This document shows positions 35,317 through 44,466 of a stretch of 64,000 bases of DNA, piece by piece. Below the pieces are notes generated by a model, which saw nothing but the letters and a program-made list of their open reading frames with translations, was not told the DNA's origin and searched no databases. Origin of the DNA: AG25 sp035517615 (GTDB taxonomy: Bacteria; Gemmatimonadota; Gemmatimonadetes; Gemmatimonadales; GWC2-71-9). Where the stretch lies: the NCBI GenBank assembly GCA_035517615.1, contig DATIYM010000018.1:56808-120807 (forward strand). The letters run 5' to 3'. Each line of letters begins with the position of its first letter. Within the stretch, counting starts at the first letter, position 1. Made by a program: the position numbers and the translations under genes.

Positions 35317-36466
35317 GCTGCACCCCCGCACGGCCCAAGGTCAGCGCCGCGGCTTTCGCCTGCTGAACTTCTTCGACGCGAGCCGCCTCCGCGGGGCCAT
35401 GCGGCGTGAGCCGTTCCCAATGCTCCCATTGTTCGACGGCTTCACCGAAGCGGCCGATCGCCGCGAGCGCGTGCCCCAGCAGGCGGTGCGCCGCCGCGAG
35501 CCGTGGGTCGAGCCGCACCCCCTGCCGCAGCGCCGTCACGGCCTCCGCCGGCCGTCCCGCCGCGAGCTGGACGCGGCCCAGCAGCAGGTGAATCGCCGCA
35601 TTCTCGGGGTGCGCAGCGGCCGCCTGCTCGGCGGCCGCCCGCGCCTCCTGGTGGTCATGGCGTGCCAGCGCCGCCTCGGTGCCCGCCAAGAGCTCCGCGA
35701 GCTCGGCGGCCGACCCGCCTCCCGGGCGCTCGCGCGCCGCCGCCCCGGGATCGATGAGCAGAATCACGCCGGCGCTCTCGAGTCCGAACAGCGTCTTCGC
35801 GACGTCGAAATCCGAGCGGCCGAGCTGCCGCGCGATGGTGCGCACGTCACGCGTCGAGTCGATCATCGCCAGGACTTCCCATTCCGCCGGAAGCAGATCG
35901 AGCGCCGGGCTGGTGCCCGACGACAGCGCCGCCAGATGCGGCACGACGCCGACGTGCGGAACGCGCTTCTCGATCCGCGACCATTCGTCGATGCGGCGCG
36001 CGCCCTCCATGAGGAGCGCCTCGGTTCGAATCCGCACCACGGCGCGCATCGCCACGTCCGGCCCCGGCTCTTCGCTGAACGAGAAGAACCCCTCGTTCCA
36101 GCTCATGACTTCGAACACGACTTCCTCGATCTGAAAGCGCACCTGGCGCTCCACGTCGCGCGGCGTGACCGCGCCCATCTCCACGAGGATTTCGCCCAGT
36201 CGGCGCGCGTCGCCTTTCGTCTGCAGCTCGCGCGCGCGCTCGAGGTCCGATTCGGTGATCTTGCCGGTGCGGACGAGCAGTGTGCCGATCTGGTGCGGGT
36301 TGCTCCGCATCTCGGCGAACACCACCGCGCCTTCGTCGAAGTAGATCTTGCCGTCGTTCAACCGCAGATCCGACGTGACGCGCAGCACGCCCGTCTTCCG
36401 GCTCAGGTCGAGCAGCTGGAAGACGTCGTGAATCCCGAGCTCGCGTAGCGGTCCTTCGATCGGCAT
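35309..36466 (-). CDS. Second PATAN (DUF4388)-TPR protein
   Basis: A 385-residue protein related to the one at 29.5-31.1 kb. MPIEGPLRELGIHDVFQLLD opens the PATAN domain, with KIYFDEGAVVFAEMRSN near residue 39 and IGTLLVRTGKITESDLERA near 60; a winged-helix-like stretch (MIDSTRDVRTIARQLG near 200) precedes a C-terminal region with TPR pattern (AIHLLLGRVQLAAGRPAEAV). It starts three bases after the 896-residue TPR gene. The two PATAN proteins flank the roadblock-MglA-DnaA-like block. Confidence 0.84.
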   Translation of the reverse strand: MPIEGPLRELGIHDVFQLLDLSRKTGVLRVTSDLRLNDGKIYFDEGAVVFAEMRSNPHQIGTLLVRTGKITESDLERARELQTKGDARRLGEILVEMGAVTPRDVERQVRFQIEEVVFEVMSWNEGFFSFSEEPGPDVAMRAVVRIRTEALLMEGARRIDEWSRIEKRVPHVGVVPHLAALSSGTSPALDLLPAEWEVLAMIDSTRDVRTIARQLGRSDFDVAKTLFGLESAGVILLIDPGAAARERPGGGSAAELAELLAGTEAALARHDHQEARAAAEQAAAAHPENAAIHLLLGRVQLAAGRPAEAVTALRQGVRLDPRLAAAHRLLGHALAAIGRFGEAVEQWEHWERLTPHGPAEAARVEEVQQAKAAALTLGRAGVQHG

Positions 36467-36469
36467 GCG

Positions 36470-39160
36470 TCAGGCCGCTTCCGAGGTGAAGATGTGCGCC
36501 AGGTCGAGCGCGGTACGCGCGTGCGCCCGGGCACGCTGCGCGTAGGGGCCGCTGGGATCGAGCCGCGTCACTTTCTCCCACGCCTCGACGGCCTCCGCGT
36601 AGCGATGCGCCAGCGCGAGGGCGACGCCCAGCTGGAACCACGCCTCGACGTGCTCGGCGTCGAACTTGAGCACGCGGCGGAACGCCTCGCGCGCCGCCTC
36701 GGCCCGCTTGTCGTCCAACAGCGCCCGACCCAGCAGCAGCAGCGCCTTCAAATCGTACGGGTCGTCCTCGAGCATGCTCGCGAGGCGCGCGATTGCCTCC
36801 CGCAGCCGCCCGATGCGGCGCAACAGATCGGCGCGGGCGAGCGCCGCCTCGTAAAATGTCGGCAGGACGTCCAGCGCCCGATCGTACGACCGCTCGGCCT
36901 CGCCCCAGTCCTCGCGCTGCTCGTGCAGCCGGCCCAGCTCGAGCCACACCTGCCCGTATCCCGGATCGAGCTCGAGCGCGGCGCGATAGGCGGCGAGCGC
37001 GCCCGTCCGATCTCCCACCTTCGCGGCGACATCGCCTTGCAGCTTGCGGAGGTCGGCGCGCTGGGGCGCGCGGGTCTGCGCCCGTCCCAGCACCGTGAGC
37101 GCGCCGGCGGCATCGCCACCCGCGGCCCGGCCCTTGGCGACCACGACCAGCGCCTCCACGTCGTCCGGCGTGCGCTCGAGCAGCTGCTCCGCGAGCCCCC
37201 GCGCTTCTTCGTCGCGTCCCAGGCTGAACAGCGCTTTCACCTCGCCGAGCAACGCGTCGCTGCGCGCGCCGTTTGTCGACCGCGCTTCGCGATAGCGCTC
37301 GAGCGCCTCGCCGTGCAGCCCGCGCCGCGCGAAGATCTCGCCCAGGAGCACCGAGGCATCGACGGGATCAGCGCCGCGCTGCACGGCGCGCACGGCCTCG
37401 GCGGCCGCGAGATCCATCAATCCCTTGCTCACGTAGTCGCGCGCGAGCTCGAGCGGGTCGTCCGCGCTCCGCGGGGGCTCAGGCCCGGCCGGCGCAGGCT
37501 CGAGCTCCTGGAAGATGTTGTCCAGGAGTCGCTGATCGAACGAGAAGTCCTCGCCCAGGGCTTCGGTCTGCACGTCGGCCGAGATTTCGGGAGCGATGCC
37601 GATGGTCGTCTTCTCGAACTGCAAATCGATGCTCAACGCGAACTTCTGCGAGACGTAATACGGATCGATCTCGAGTGCGCGCTTCGTCGCGCGCAACGCG
37701 CCCTCGAAGTCGCCGAGATTCGAGAGCGTGAAGCTCAGGTTGTAGTGCGCGCCCGCGTGCGCCGGGTCGGCTTCCACCGCGCGCACGAAGGCGTTGCGCG
37801 CGTCGGTGAACCGCTTCATCTCGACGAGCACGAGCCCGACGCCATTCCACGCCGGCGCCGATCCCGGCTGATCGGCGAGCATCTGCCGGTACGCTTCGAG
37901 CGACAGCTGAAAGCGCCGCAGCTGGTACAGGAGCAGGGCGAGATTGAGCCGCGCCGCGGCGAATCCGCGCTCGAGCTGCAGCGCTTTGCGAAATGCCTCG
38001 ATCGCCTGTTCGGTATCCGATTGGTGCGTGAGCACCACGCCCAGGTTGTTCCATGCGAGCGCGTAGCGCGCATCGATGTCCACGGCCTGGCGATAGGAGG
38101 TGAGCGCGTCGGCCATGCGGCCGGCCTGGTGCAGCACGACGCCGTGTTCGTTCCACAGCTTGGGGGAATCGGGAATCTCGCGCAGCAGGGTTTCGTACAG
38201 TTCGAGCGCGGCCCCGAGATCGCGCTTCAGCAGATGCACCTCGGCCATCGCCTGCAGCGTGAGCCGCCGATCCTCGCCGCGGTCCAGCGCGAGGCGATAT
38301 TCGCGCAGCGCCTCGTTGTAATAGCCCTTCTGCCGGAACGCGAGCCCGAGGTTGTAGTGCGCCAGCTCCTTGCTCTCGGCCAGCCCCGGCTCCGGAGCGT
38401 TCTGCTGGCGCAGCGCGTCGCTCTTACGCTCGGCGTTGTAGCGCTCGAGCGAGAGATTGGTCTGCGCGCGGGCCAGCGGCGGGTTGAGCTCGATGGCGCG
38501 CTTCGATGCCACGCGCGCGTCCTGGTGCCGCCCCAGGTCGCCCAGGACGAACGCCATCAGGTAGTGCACGTTCGCGTTGTCGGGATTGAGACTCACGGCG
38601 CGCTCGAGCGCCGCGAGTGCGTCGCCGTTCAGCCCGCGGGCGTAATAGACCTCTGCGAGATAGAAATGCACCACGCTCGACTCGGGATCGAGCTCGCAGG
38701 CGCGCTGAAACCAGTCGGTGGCCACATCCATCCGCCCGCGGTTCTTCTCGGCCAGCCCGAGCTGAATGATGGCGGCGACGTCGTCGGGCCGGCGTGCGAG
38801 CAGCTCCTCGAACTCTCCCGCCGCGTCCTCGTGCTGCCCGAGAATCGCGTACGCGCGCCCGAGCTCCCAGCGTGCGTCGCGGTCGTCCGGTGAATGGCGC
38901 AGCCGCTCGCCCAGCTCAGCCACGCGGCGGTCGTAGAACCCCGTGTCATTATGGGCGATCTCGAGGTTGCGCTGAGCGACCTGCATTTTGGGATCGAGCT
39001 CGAGCGCGCGCGTGAATTCCGCGATGGCTTCCGGAACGAGCCCCTTGCGGTAATAGAGGACCCCGAGGTTGTTATGCGCCCCGGCGTCCGACGGATCGAT
39101 CCGGCGGGCAAACGATCGGAGGGCGGCGAGGTCGCGTTCGGAGAGCGCCGGCGCCGTCAT
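36470..39160 (-). CDS. Large TPR-repeat scaffold protein
   Basis: An 896-residue protein made almost wholly of TPR units. Unit examples are HNNLGVLYYRKGLVPEAIAEF near residue 30, LGLAEKNRGRMDVATDWF near 140 and WNNLGVVLTHQSDTEQAIEAF near 370. A less regular segment at about 525-590 (QTEALGEDFSFDQRLLDNIF, then Pro-rich) separates two repeat blocks. No signal peptide or membrane segment is seen, so it should be cytoplasmic. It lies four bases after cheC and three before a PATAN gene. It is a plausible scaffold for the chemosensory-GTPase complex. Confidence 0.85.
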   Translation of the reverse strand: MTAPALSERDLAALRSFARRIDPSDAGAHNNLGVLYYRKGLVPEAIAEFTRALELDPKMQVAQRNLEIAHNDTGFYDRRVAELGERLRHSPDDRDARWELGRAYAILGQHEDAAGEFEELLARRPDDVAAIIQLGLAEKNRGRMDVATDWFQRACELDPESSVVHFYLAEVYYARGLNGDALAALERAVSLNPDNANVHYLMAFVLGDLGRHQDARVASKRAIELNPPLARAQTNLSLERYNAERKSDALRQQNAPEPGLAESKELAHYNLGLAFRQKGYYNEALREYRLALDRGEDRRLTLQAMAEVHLLKRDLGAALELYETLLREIPDSPKLWNEHGVVLHQAGRMADALTSYRQAVDIDARYALAWNNLGVVLTHQSDTEQAIEAFRKALQLERGFAAARLNLALLLYQLRRFQLSLEAYRQMLADQPGSAPAWNGVGLVLVEMKRFTDARNAFVRAVEADPAHAGAHYNLSFTLSNLGDFEGALRATKRALEIDPYYVSQKFALSIDLQFEKTTIGIAPEISADVQTEALGEDFSFDQRLLDNIFQELEPAPAGPEPPRSADDPLELARDYVSKGLMDLAAAEAVRAVQRGADPVDASVLLGEIFARRGLHGEALERYREARSTNGARSDALLGEVKALFSLGRDEEARGLAEQLLERTPDDVEALVVVAKGRAAGGDAAGALTVLGRAQTRAPQRADLRKLQGDVAAKVGDRTGALAAYRAALELDPGYGQVWLELGRLHEQREDWGEAERSYDRALDVLPTFYEAALARADLLRRIGRLREAIARLASMLEDDPYDLKALLLLGRALLDDKRAEAAREAFRRVLKFDAEHVEAWFQLGVALALAHRYAEAVEAWEKVTRLDPSGPYAQRARAHARTALDLAHIFTSEAA

Positions 39161-39164
39161 GGGA

Positions 39165-39785
<621 letters not shown>

Positions 39786-39799
39786 GTAGGCCGCCCTTC

Positions 39800-41725
39800 C
39801 TAGACGAGGCCGCCGGCGTCGAGAATCAAGGCCGGCACGCCGTCGCCCATGATGGTCGCGCCACTGAAGAGGGGCAGCGTACCCCGGGGCGCATCGAATC
39901 CCTTCACCACGATCTCCTGTTGTCCCAGCATGCTGTCGACTACGAGCCCGGCGCGCCGCTCCCCCATTTCGAGCACGATGATCGGCCGTCGGGGCGGCAC
40001 GTCGCCATCACCCACGGCAAGCAGACGGCGCAGGTGCACGAGCGGCACCACGCGATCGCGCAGCACGATCGCCTCGCGCCCTTCGAGGGTCGTGGTCGGC
40101 GCGCTCCCGAGCTCGATCGTCTCCGAGACGTACGTCAACGGCAGCGCATACCGCTCGCGACCCACGCTCGCGATGAGCGCCCGCACGATGGCGAGCGTGA
40201 CGGGAAGCCGCAGAACGAACGTCGTTCCCCGCCCCTCATCCGAGCGCACTTCGACGCTGCCGCCGAGTGCACGCAGCCGCGTGACGGCGACGTCGATGCC
40301 CACGCCCCGGCCGGAAACGGCGGTGACCGACTCGGTCGTCGTGAACCCCGGCCGCGCGATGATCCGCAGCAGCTGGTCGTCGGTGAGGTTCTCGGCATGC
40401 GGGTCGACCAATCCCTCGCGTTTGGCACGCTCGAGCACCTTGCGGCGGGGAATGCCGCGGCCGTCATCCGAAATCGTGATGATCACGCTCGAGCGCTCGC
40501 GCACCGCCGCGAGCACGATCTCGCCCTCGGGCTTCTTGCCGGCGCGCCGCCGCTCTTCCGGCGGCTCGATCCCGTGGTCCACCGCGTTGCGGAGCATGTG
40601 CACGAGCGGATCGCCCAGCTCGTCCAGGATCGTGCGGTCCAGCTCGATCTCTTTTCCCTCGACGCGGAACTGCACCTGCTTGCCGAGCTGGCGCGCACTG
40701 TCGCGCACCAGCCGGGGAAACCGGTCGAACACCTGCCACACGGGCGTGAGACGAGCCTGAATGATTTGATCCTGCAGATCACGCGAGAGGCGCGCGACGC
40801 CGAGGGCGATGTCGTCGATCGCCGGGTCGCGGCGCGCCACCGCCAGCTCGTTCAACCGTCCACGCACGATCACGAGCTCGCCGATCAGATCCATCAACGC
40901 GTCGAGGCGGCGCAGGTCGACCCGCAGATGCCGCGCGCGTCCCGCCTCGCTCCCCGGCGCCGCCGTCTGAGATTCGGGTCGCGGCGCCGCGGGCTCGTCC
41001 GCGGCCACGTCGACGGATTCCACGTCGCCCGCCCGTTCGATTGCCTGCACGACGTCCGCGATGGACGCGGGCGTTTCGAGACGGAAGGCAAAGTGCCCGT
41101 CGAAATCTTCGGATTCGAACGTTTCGGTCGGCGGTGAGACGGCCCGCACCGTACCGAGCGCGCCCGCATAACGCAGCGCGATCAGCGCCCGGCCACCCTT
41201 GAGCGGCGCCGTTTCGCGCAGCGCGACGCGCACGAGACGCCCGGCGGGCTTGAGGGTCCGCGCTGGTTCTGGTACGCGCGGACTCGGGTCCGCATCTGGC
41301 GTGCCGCTTCCCGCTTCGCGCTTCCCCTTCTCCTCTCCCCCTTTCCCCTTTCCCGACGCGAGGGCGAGGTCGCGCAGCACGGCATCGAGGTCCGCGTCTC
41401 GCTCGCGACCGGCAACCGCGAGCCCGATGCTCGATTCGAGCGCATCGACCGCGCGGAACAGGAGCTGGAGCACTTCGGGACTGACGGGGGCGGCGCTGCT
41501 GCGAATCCCATCCAGCAGGCTTTCCGCCGTATGCGCGAGCTCGGCCACACGCGCGTATCCCATCGTGGCCGCCATGCCTTTGACCGTATGCATCGCGCGG
41601 AAGATGCCGCTCACCGGGTCACGCGCCGACGGATCACGCTCGAGCGCGAGCAGCAGCTCGTTGCAGGCGCTCACATGCTCCCGGCTCTCCGCCAGGAACA
41701 GGTCCGCGTACTGCGAAAGATCCAT
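39800..41725 (-). CDS. cheA: Chemotaxis histidine kinase CheA
   Basis: CheA autophosphorylates on its HPt histidine and passes phosphate to CheY and CheB. The 641-residue protein has an HPt domain with H46 in RAMHTVKGMAATMGY, a variable linker, a P2-like segment (about 155-235), the dimerisation helix pair (LMDLIGELVIVRGRLNEL near 270), the ATPase domain with HMLRNAVDHGIE near 375, DDGRGIP near 425 and GRGVGIDVA near 475, and a C-terminal CheW-like regulatory domain. The linker at about residues 124-140 (KGKGGEEKGKREAGSG) is encoded by a 49-base, 7-base-periodic tract. It lies one base after cheY. Confidence 0.97.
   Translation of the reverse strand: MDLSQYADLFLAESREHVSACNELLLALERDPSARDPVSGIFRAMHTVKGMAATMGYARVAELAHTAESLLDGIRSSAAPVSPEVLQLLFRAVDALESSIGLAVAGRERDADLDAVLRDLALASGKGKGGEEKGKREAGSGTPDADPSPRVPEPARTLKPAGRLVRVALRETAPLKGGRALIALRYAGALGTVRAVSPPTETFESEDFDGHFAFRLETPASIADVVQAIERAGDVESVDVAADEPAAPRPESQTAAPGSEAGRARHLRVDLRRLDALMDLIGELVIVRGRLNELAVARRDPAIDDIALGVARLSRDLQDQIIQARLTPVWQVFDRFPRLVRDSARQLGKQVQFRVEGKEIELDRTILDELGDPLVHMLRNAVDHGIEPPEERRRAGKKPEGEIVLAAVRERSSVIITISDDGRGIPRRKVLERAKREGLVDPHAENLTDDQLLRIIARPGFTTTESVTAVSGRGVGIDVAVTRLRALGGSVEVRSDEGRGTTFVLRLPVTLAIVRALIASVGRERYALPLTYVSETIELGSAPTTTLEGREAIVLRDRVVPLVHLRRLLAVGDGDVPPRRPIIVLEMGERRAGLVVDSMLGQQEIVVKGFDAPRGTLPLFSGATIMGDGVPALILDAGGLV
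41307..41355. repeat. Degenerate 7-base-periodic tract inside cheA
   Basis: Forty-nine bases can be divided into seven 7-base units: CTTCCCG, CTTCGCG, CTTCCCC, TTCTCCT, CTCCCCC, TTTCCCC and TTTCCCG on the plus strand. The first unit equals the unit of the array at 4028-4076. The tract encodes the Lys/Gly/Glu-rich linker between the HPt and P2 regions of CheA, where length change is tolerable but a frame change is not. Confidence 0.75.
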
Positions 41726-41726
41726 G

Positions 41727-42089
41727 TTAGCCGAGCACTCGCTGCACCGCTTCGAGCACCCGTGAAGGTTGGAACGGCTTGACGACGAAGTCCTTGGCGC
41801 CGGCCTGAATCGCCTCGACGACGAGCGCCTGCTGGCCCATGGCGCTGCACATCAGAATCTTGGCGTCGGGATCCTGGCGGACGATTTCGCGCACCGCGTC
41901 GATGCCGCCCATATCCGGCATGACAATATCCATGGTGACCAGATCGGGTCGGAGCTGGCGGTATTTCTCCACCGCCTGCGCGCCCGTCTCCGCTTCACCA
42001 ACCACCTCGAACCCGGCCTGAGCCAGGATATCGCTGATCATCGTCCGCATGAAGATCGCGTCATCGCAGACGAGGACAGTGTGATTCAC
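41727..42089 (-). CDS. cheY: Single-domain response regulator CheY
   Basis: A 120-residue receiver domain that takes phosphate from CheA. The acidic pair is D9-D10, the phospho-acceptor is D54 in TMDIVMPDMGG, the switch Ser lies in MCSAMGQ near residue 82 and the conserved Lys in FVVKPFQPS near 104. No output domain is present, so it acts by binding a target. With no flagellar motor gene in view, the target could be part of the MglA/PATAN module. Confidence 0.95.
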   Translation of the reverse strand: MNHTVLVCDDAIFMRTMISDILAQAGFEVVGEAETGAQAVEKYRQLRPDLVTMDIVMPDMGGIDAVREIVRQDPDAKILMCSAMGQQALVVEAIQAGAKDFVVKPFQPSRVLEAVQRVLG

Positions 42090-42098
42090 ACACCCTCC

Positions 42099-42554
42099 CT
42101 AGGATGCGAAAACAGGACCGAGAAGCGCGTCGGTGTCGAGGACGATGAAGAGTCGTCCATCGCGCCGGCCGACCGCCTGGACGAGGGTGGGATCGACCCC
42201 GGGCAGAGCCTGCCGAGGCTCGAGGGCATCTCCACCCACCGCGAGAAGGTCGACCACTTCATCCACCGTGAAACCCACGAGGCGGCGGGCGGGCGCGACG
42301 CCGAGCTCGAACAACATGGTCGTCGCGGCATCCGTGGATCCGGCGGCGGCCGGCTGGCCCAGGGCCCGCCAACCATCTATCACCGTGATCAGGTTGCCCC
42401 GGACATTGACTAGCCCCCGCACCACCTCCGGTGCACCCGGAATTCGTGTTGCTGGGAACTGCGGCAGGATCTCTCGGACCAGGTCGGCGGGTGCCGCGCA
42501 GGCCAACTCGCCCACCCGGAAAACGAGCAATCGGACCACCCCGCCGTCACTCAT
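42099..42554 (-). CDS. CheW-like coupling protein at the head of the chemosensory module
   Basis: A 151-residue CheW-domain protein: VVRLLVFRVGELACAAPADLVREIL at the start, VVRGLVNVRGNLITVIDGWRALG near residue 42 and LVGFTVDEVVDLLAV near 85. ATG 42554 (MSDGG) overlaps the rluD stop by eight bases; an in-frame start at 42680 would run far into rluD. It is the first chemosensory gene in transcription order and links the signalling half to the housekeeping half of the run. Confidence 0.92.
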   Translation of the reverse strand: MSDGGVVRLLVFRVGELACAAPADLVREILPQFPATRIPGAPEVVRGLVNVRGNLITVIDGWRALGQPAAAGSTDAATTMLFELGVAPARRLVGFTVDEVVDLLAVGGDALEPRQALPGVDPTLVQAVGRRDGRLFIVLDTDALLGPVFAS

Positions 42555-43554
42555 CCGATGCGAAGAAGCCAAAATATGACAATGGGTTGGGCTGAGCAAG
42601 CAATGTGTCGTCTTCGGCCGCTCTGGCCAGCGCTTCACGCAAATCGGCAGGCCATTCTGACCGCAATGTGACCCGTACACCGGTCACCGGATGGTCGAAC
42701 GTGAGCACCGCGGCGTGTAGGGCCTGGCGGGGCGTTGCGGCTTCGATGCGCTCGGCTTCCCCCCGCAAGGACCCTGTCACCCGGCGGCTCCCACCGAACG
42801 CGTACTCCCGATCACCCACCACCGGATGCCCCACGTGGGCCAGGTGCACCCGAATCTGGTGGGTCCGGCCCGTCTCGAGCTCGAGGCGGAGCAGATCGAC
42901 ATGAGCAAACCGGGCGAGCACGGCCGCATGCGTGACGGCGTGACGGCCTCCCGCCAGTACCGTCATGCGTTGACGGTTCGTGGGATGGCGCGTGATCGGC
43001 GCTTCGATGCGCACCGGACTCCTGGCCAGGTGCCCCCAGGACAGCGCGGCATAGCCGCGTTTCACCTTGCGATACTCGATCGCCCGAGCCAGACGACGAT
43101 GCGCCCGGTCGGTTTTCGCAATCAGCAGGAGGCCGGACGTGTCCCGGTCGAGGCGATGCACGATGCCCGGCCGGCCGGCTTCGCTTCCCTCGGACAGCGG
43201 CGTGCCCCTCCCTACGAGCACGTTGACGAGCGAATCGTTCCAATGACCCGGACCCGGGTGCACCACCAATCCGGCGGGTTTATCGATGACGAGCAGGTGC
43301 TCGTCCTCGTATGCGACGGTGAGATTTCGCTCGGCGGGCTGATAGACGCGGGGAGCGGCTTCGGGCGGGAAGTTGACCGAGACGACGGTGCCGCGCGCGA
43401 GACGAGCAGACGCCCGGAGCGGGCGTCCATCACTTTCGACCCGTTTGTCGGCAATGAGACGCGCGGCCGCGGTTCGGGACAGCGCGAGTTGTTCGGCGAG
43501 AAAGCGATCCAGGCGATCGGACTCGGGTACCGCCACACAAAAGGTGACGGTCAC
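42547..43554 (-). CDS. rluD: RluD-type 23S rRNA pseudouridine synthase
   Basis: RluA/RluD-family enzymes isomerise uridines in 23S rRNA. The 335-residue protein has an N-terminal S4 RNA-binding domain (LDRFLAEQLALSRTAAARLI near residue 15), LLVIDKPAGLVVHPG near 87 and the catalytic HRLDRDTSGLLLIAKT near 133, plus RTHQIRVHLAHVGHPVVGD near 228. The S4 domain and the lspA neighbourhood favour RluD. It overlaps lspA by four bases. Confidence 0.92.
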   Translation of the reverse strand: MTVTFCVAVPESDRLDRFLAEQLALSRTAAARLIADKRVESDGRPLRASARLARGTVVSVNFPPEAAPRVYQPAERNLTVAYEDEHLLVIDKPAGLVVHPGPGHWNDSLVNVLVGRGTPLSEGSEAGRPGIVHRLDRDTSGLLLIAKTDRAHRRLARAIEYRKVKRGYAALSWGHLARSPVRIEAPITRHPTNRQRMTVLAGGRHAVTHAAVLARFAHVDLLRLELETGRTHQIRVHLAHVGHPVVGDREYAFGGSRRVTGSLRGEAERIEAATPRQALHAAVLTFDHPVTGVRVTLRSEWPADLREALARAAEDDTLLAQPNPLSYFGFFASDE

Positions 43555-44066
43555 GGCTCCGTTGCCTGAGCCTCCTCGTGCCGCTCGTGGGTGCGGCCTT
43601 CGAGCCAGAGCGAGACGGCGAGTGTGATCGCCCCGACCGTGATCGCGGAGTCAGCCACATTGAAAGTGGGCCAGCGCATCACCCCGACGCCAACATCGAC
43701 GAAATCCACCACGCCGAGCGAGCTGCGCAGGCGGTCCAGCACGTTGCCCACCGCGCCCGCCGAAACGAGTGCCAGGGCGATGAGGCGCACGCGGTCGCCC
43801 GGTCGCGTCCCGCGCACCATCGAGCCGAGCACGAACAGGGCCGCAATAGCGAGCCCGAAGAAAATCCAGCGCGAGTACAGGCCCAGACACAGGCCGAACG
43901 CGGCGCACTGGTTGTAGACCAGCCGCAGCTGGACGTAATCGCCCAGTACGGAGACGGGCAGGTGCCGGGCCAGCAGGGCCTCCGCGAGCATCTTCGTGAC
44001 GAGGTCCAGGACCACAACGGCGCCCGCGGTCATCCAGAACAGCCGCCGATCAGCGCCGCTGGTCAT
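43551..44066 (-). CDS. lspA: Lipoprotein signal peptidase LspA
   Basis: LspA cleaves signal peptides of prolipoproteins in the inner membrane after lipidation. The 171-residue product has four hydrophobic helices and the two catalytic regions, GAVGNVLDRLRSSLGVVDFVD near residue 106 and FNVADSAITVG near 135, each with the active-site Asp. In YNQCAAFGL a Cys stands where the family normally has Gly (NxGAAF). It overlaps dksA by 17 bases. Two lipoprotein genes and a third candidate are in this window. Confidence 0.94.
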   Translation of the reverse strand: MTSGADRRLFWMTAGAVVVLDLVTKMLAEALLARHLPVSVLGDYVQLRLVYNQCAAFGLCLGLYSRWIFFGLAIAALFVLGSMVRGTRPGDRVRLIALALVSAGAVGNVLDRLRSSLGVVDFVDVGVGVMRWPTFNVADSAITVGAITLAVSLWLEGRTHERHEEAQATEP

Positions 44067-44466
44067 CTTCTTCCTTCGCCTTGCACTTGATGCACAGCCG
44101 CGCGTGTGGCAGCGCGTCGAGCCGCTCGAAGCTGATGTCTTCGCCGCACTGCTCGCAGCGTCCGAACTTCTCGGGAGCCTGATACAAGCGGCGCAGCGCC
44201 TGATTCACGTGCCACAGATAGCGCCCTTCCTGTGACGCGAACAAGAACGCCTTCTCGCGCTCCATGGCATCGGTGCCTTGATCGGCCATGTGGAACGAAT
44301 AGCTCGAGAGGTCGCCATCCGACGCCTGCAGGCTCGAATTGAACGACTCGCCGTAGTAGCCCAGCTCCTTCATCACGCGCGAGCGCTCCTCGAGCAATCG
44401 CTTCTCGAGATGGGTGAGCTGCTTCTTGTTCAGGCCCTTTGCCTTCGACTTGGATTTCGTCGGCAT
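44050..44466 (-). CDS. DksA/TraR-family zinc-finger protein
   Basis: A 138-residue protein of the DksA/TraR type, which binds RNA polymerase through the secondary channel or acts in related regulation. It has a basic N-terminus (MPTKSKSKAKGLNKKQ), a coiled-coil stretch (HLEKRLLEERSRVMKEL) and a C4 zinc finger, CEQCGE and CIKCKAK, near residues 104-130. The placement ileS-dksA-like-lspA-rluD recurs in many bacteria. The start overlaps the ileS stop by one base (TAATG). Whether it is a true DksA acting with ppGpp is not settled. Confidence 0.88.
   Translation of the reverse strand: MPTKSKSKAKGLNKKQLTHLEKRLLEERSRVMKELGYYGESFNSSLQASDGDLSSYSFHMADQGTDAMEREKAFLFASQEGRYLWHVNQALRRLYQAPEKFGRCEQCGEDISFERLDALPHARLCIKCKAKEEDDQRR

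Noticed and set aside
36494..38893. Long open frame on the plus strand opposite the large TPR gene
   Set aside because: It mirrors the strong codon bias of the minus-strand gene, has no recognisable domain and is very rich in Arg, Leu, Gln and His. The minus frame has clear TPR repeats.
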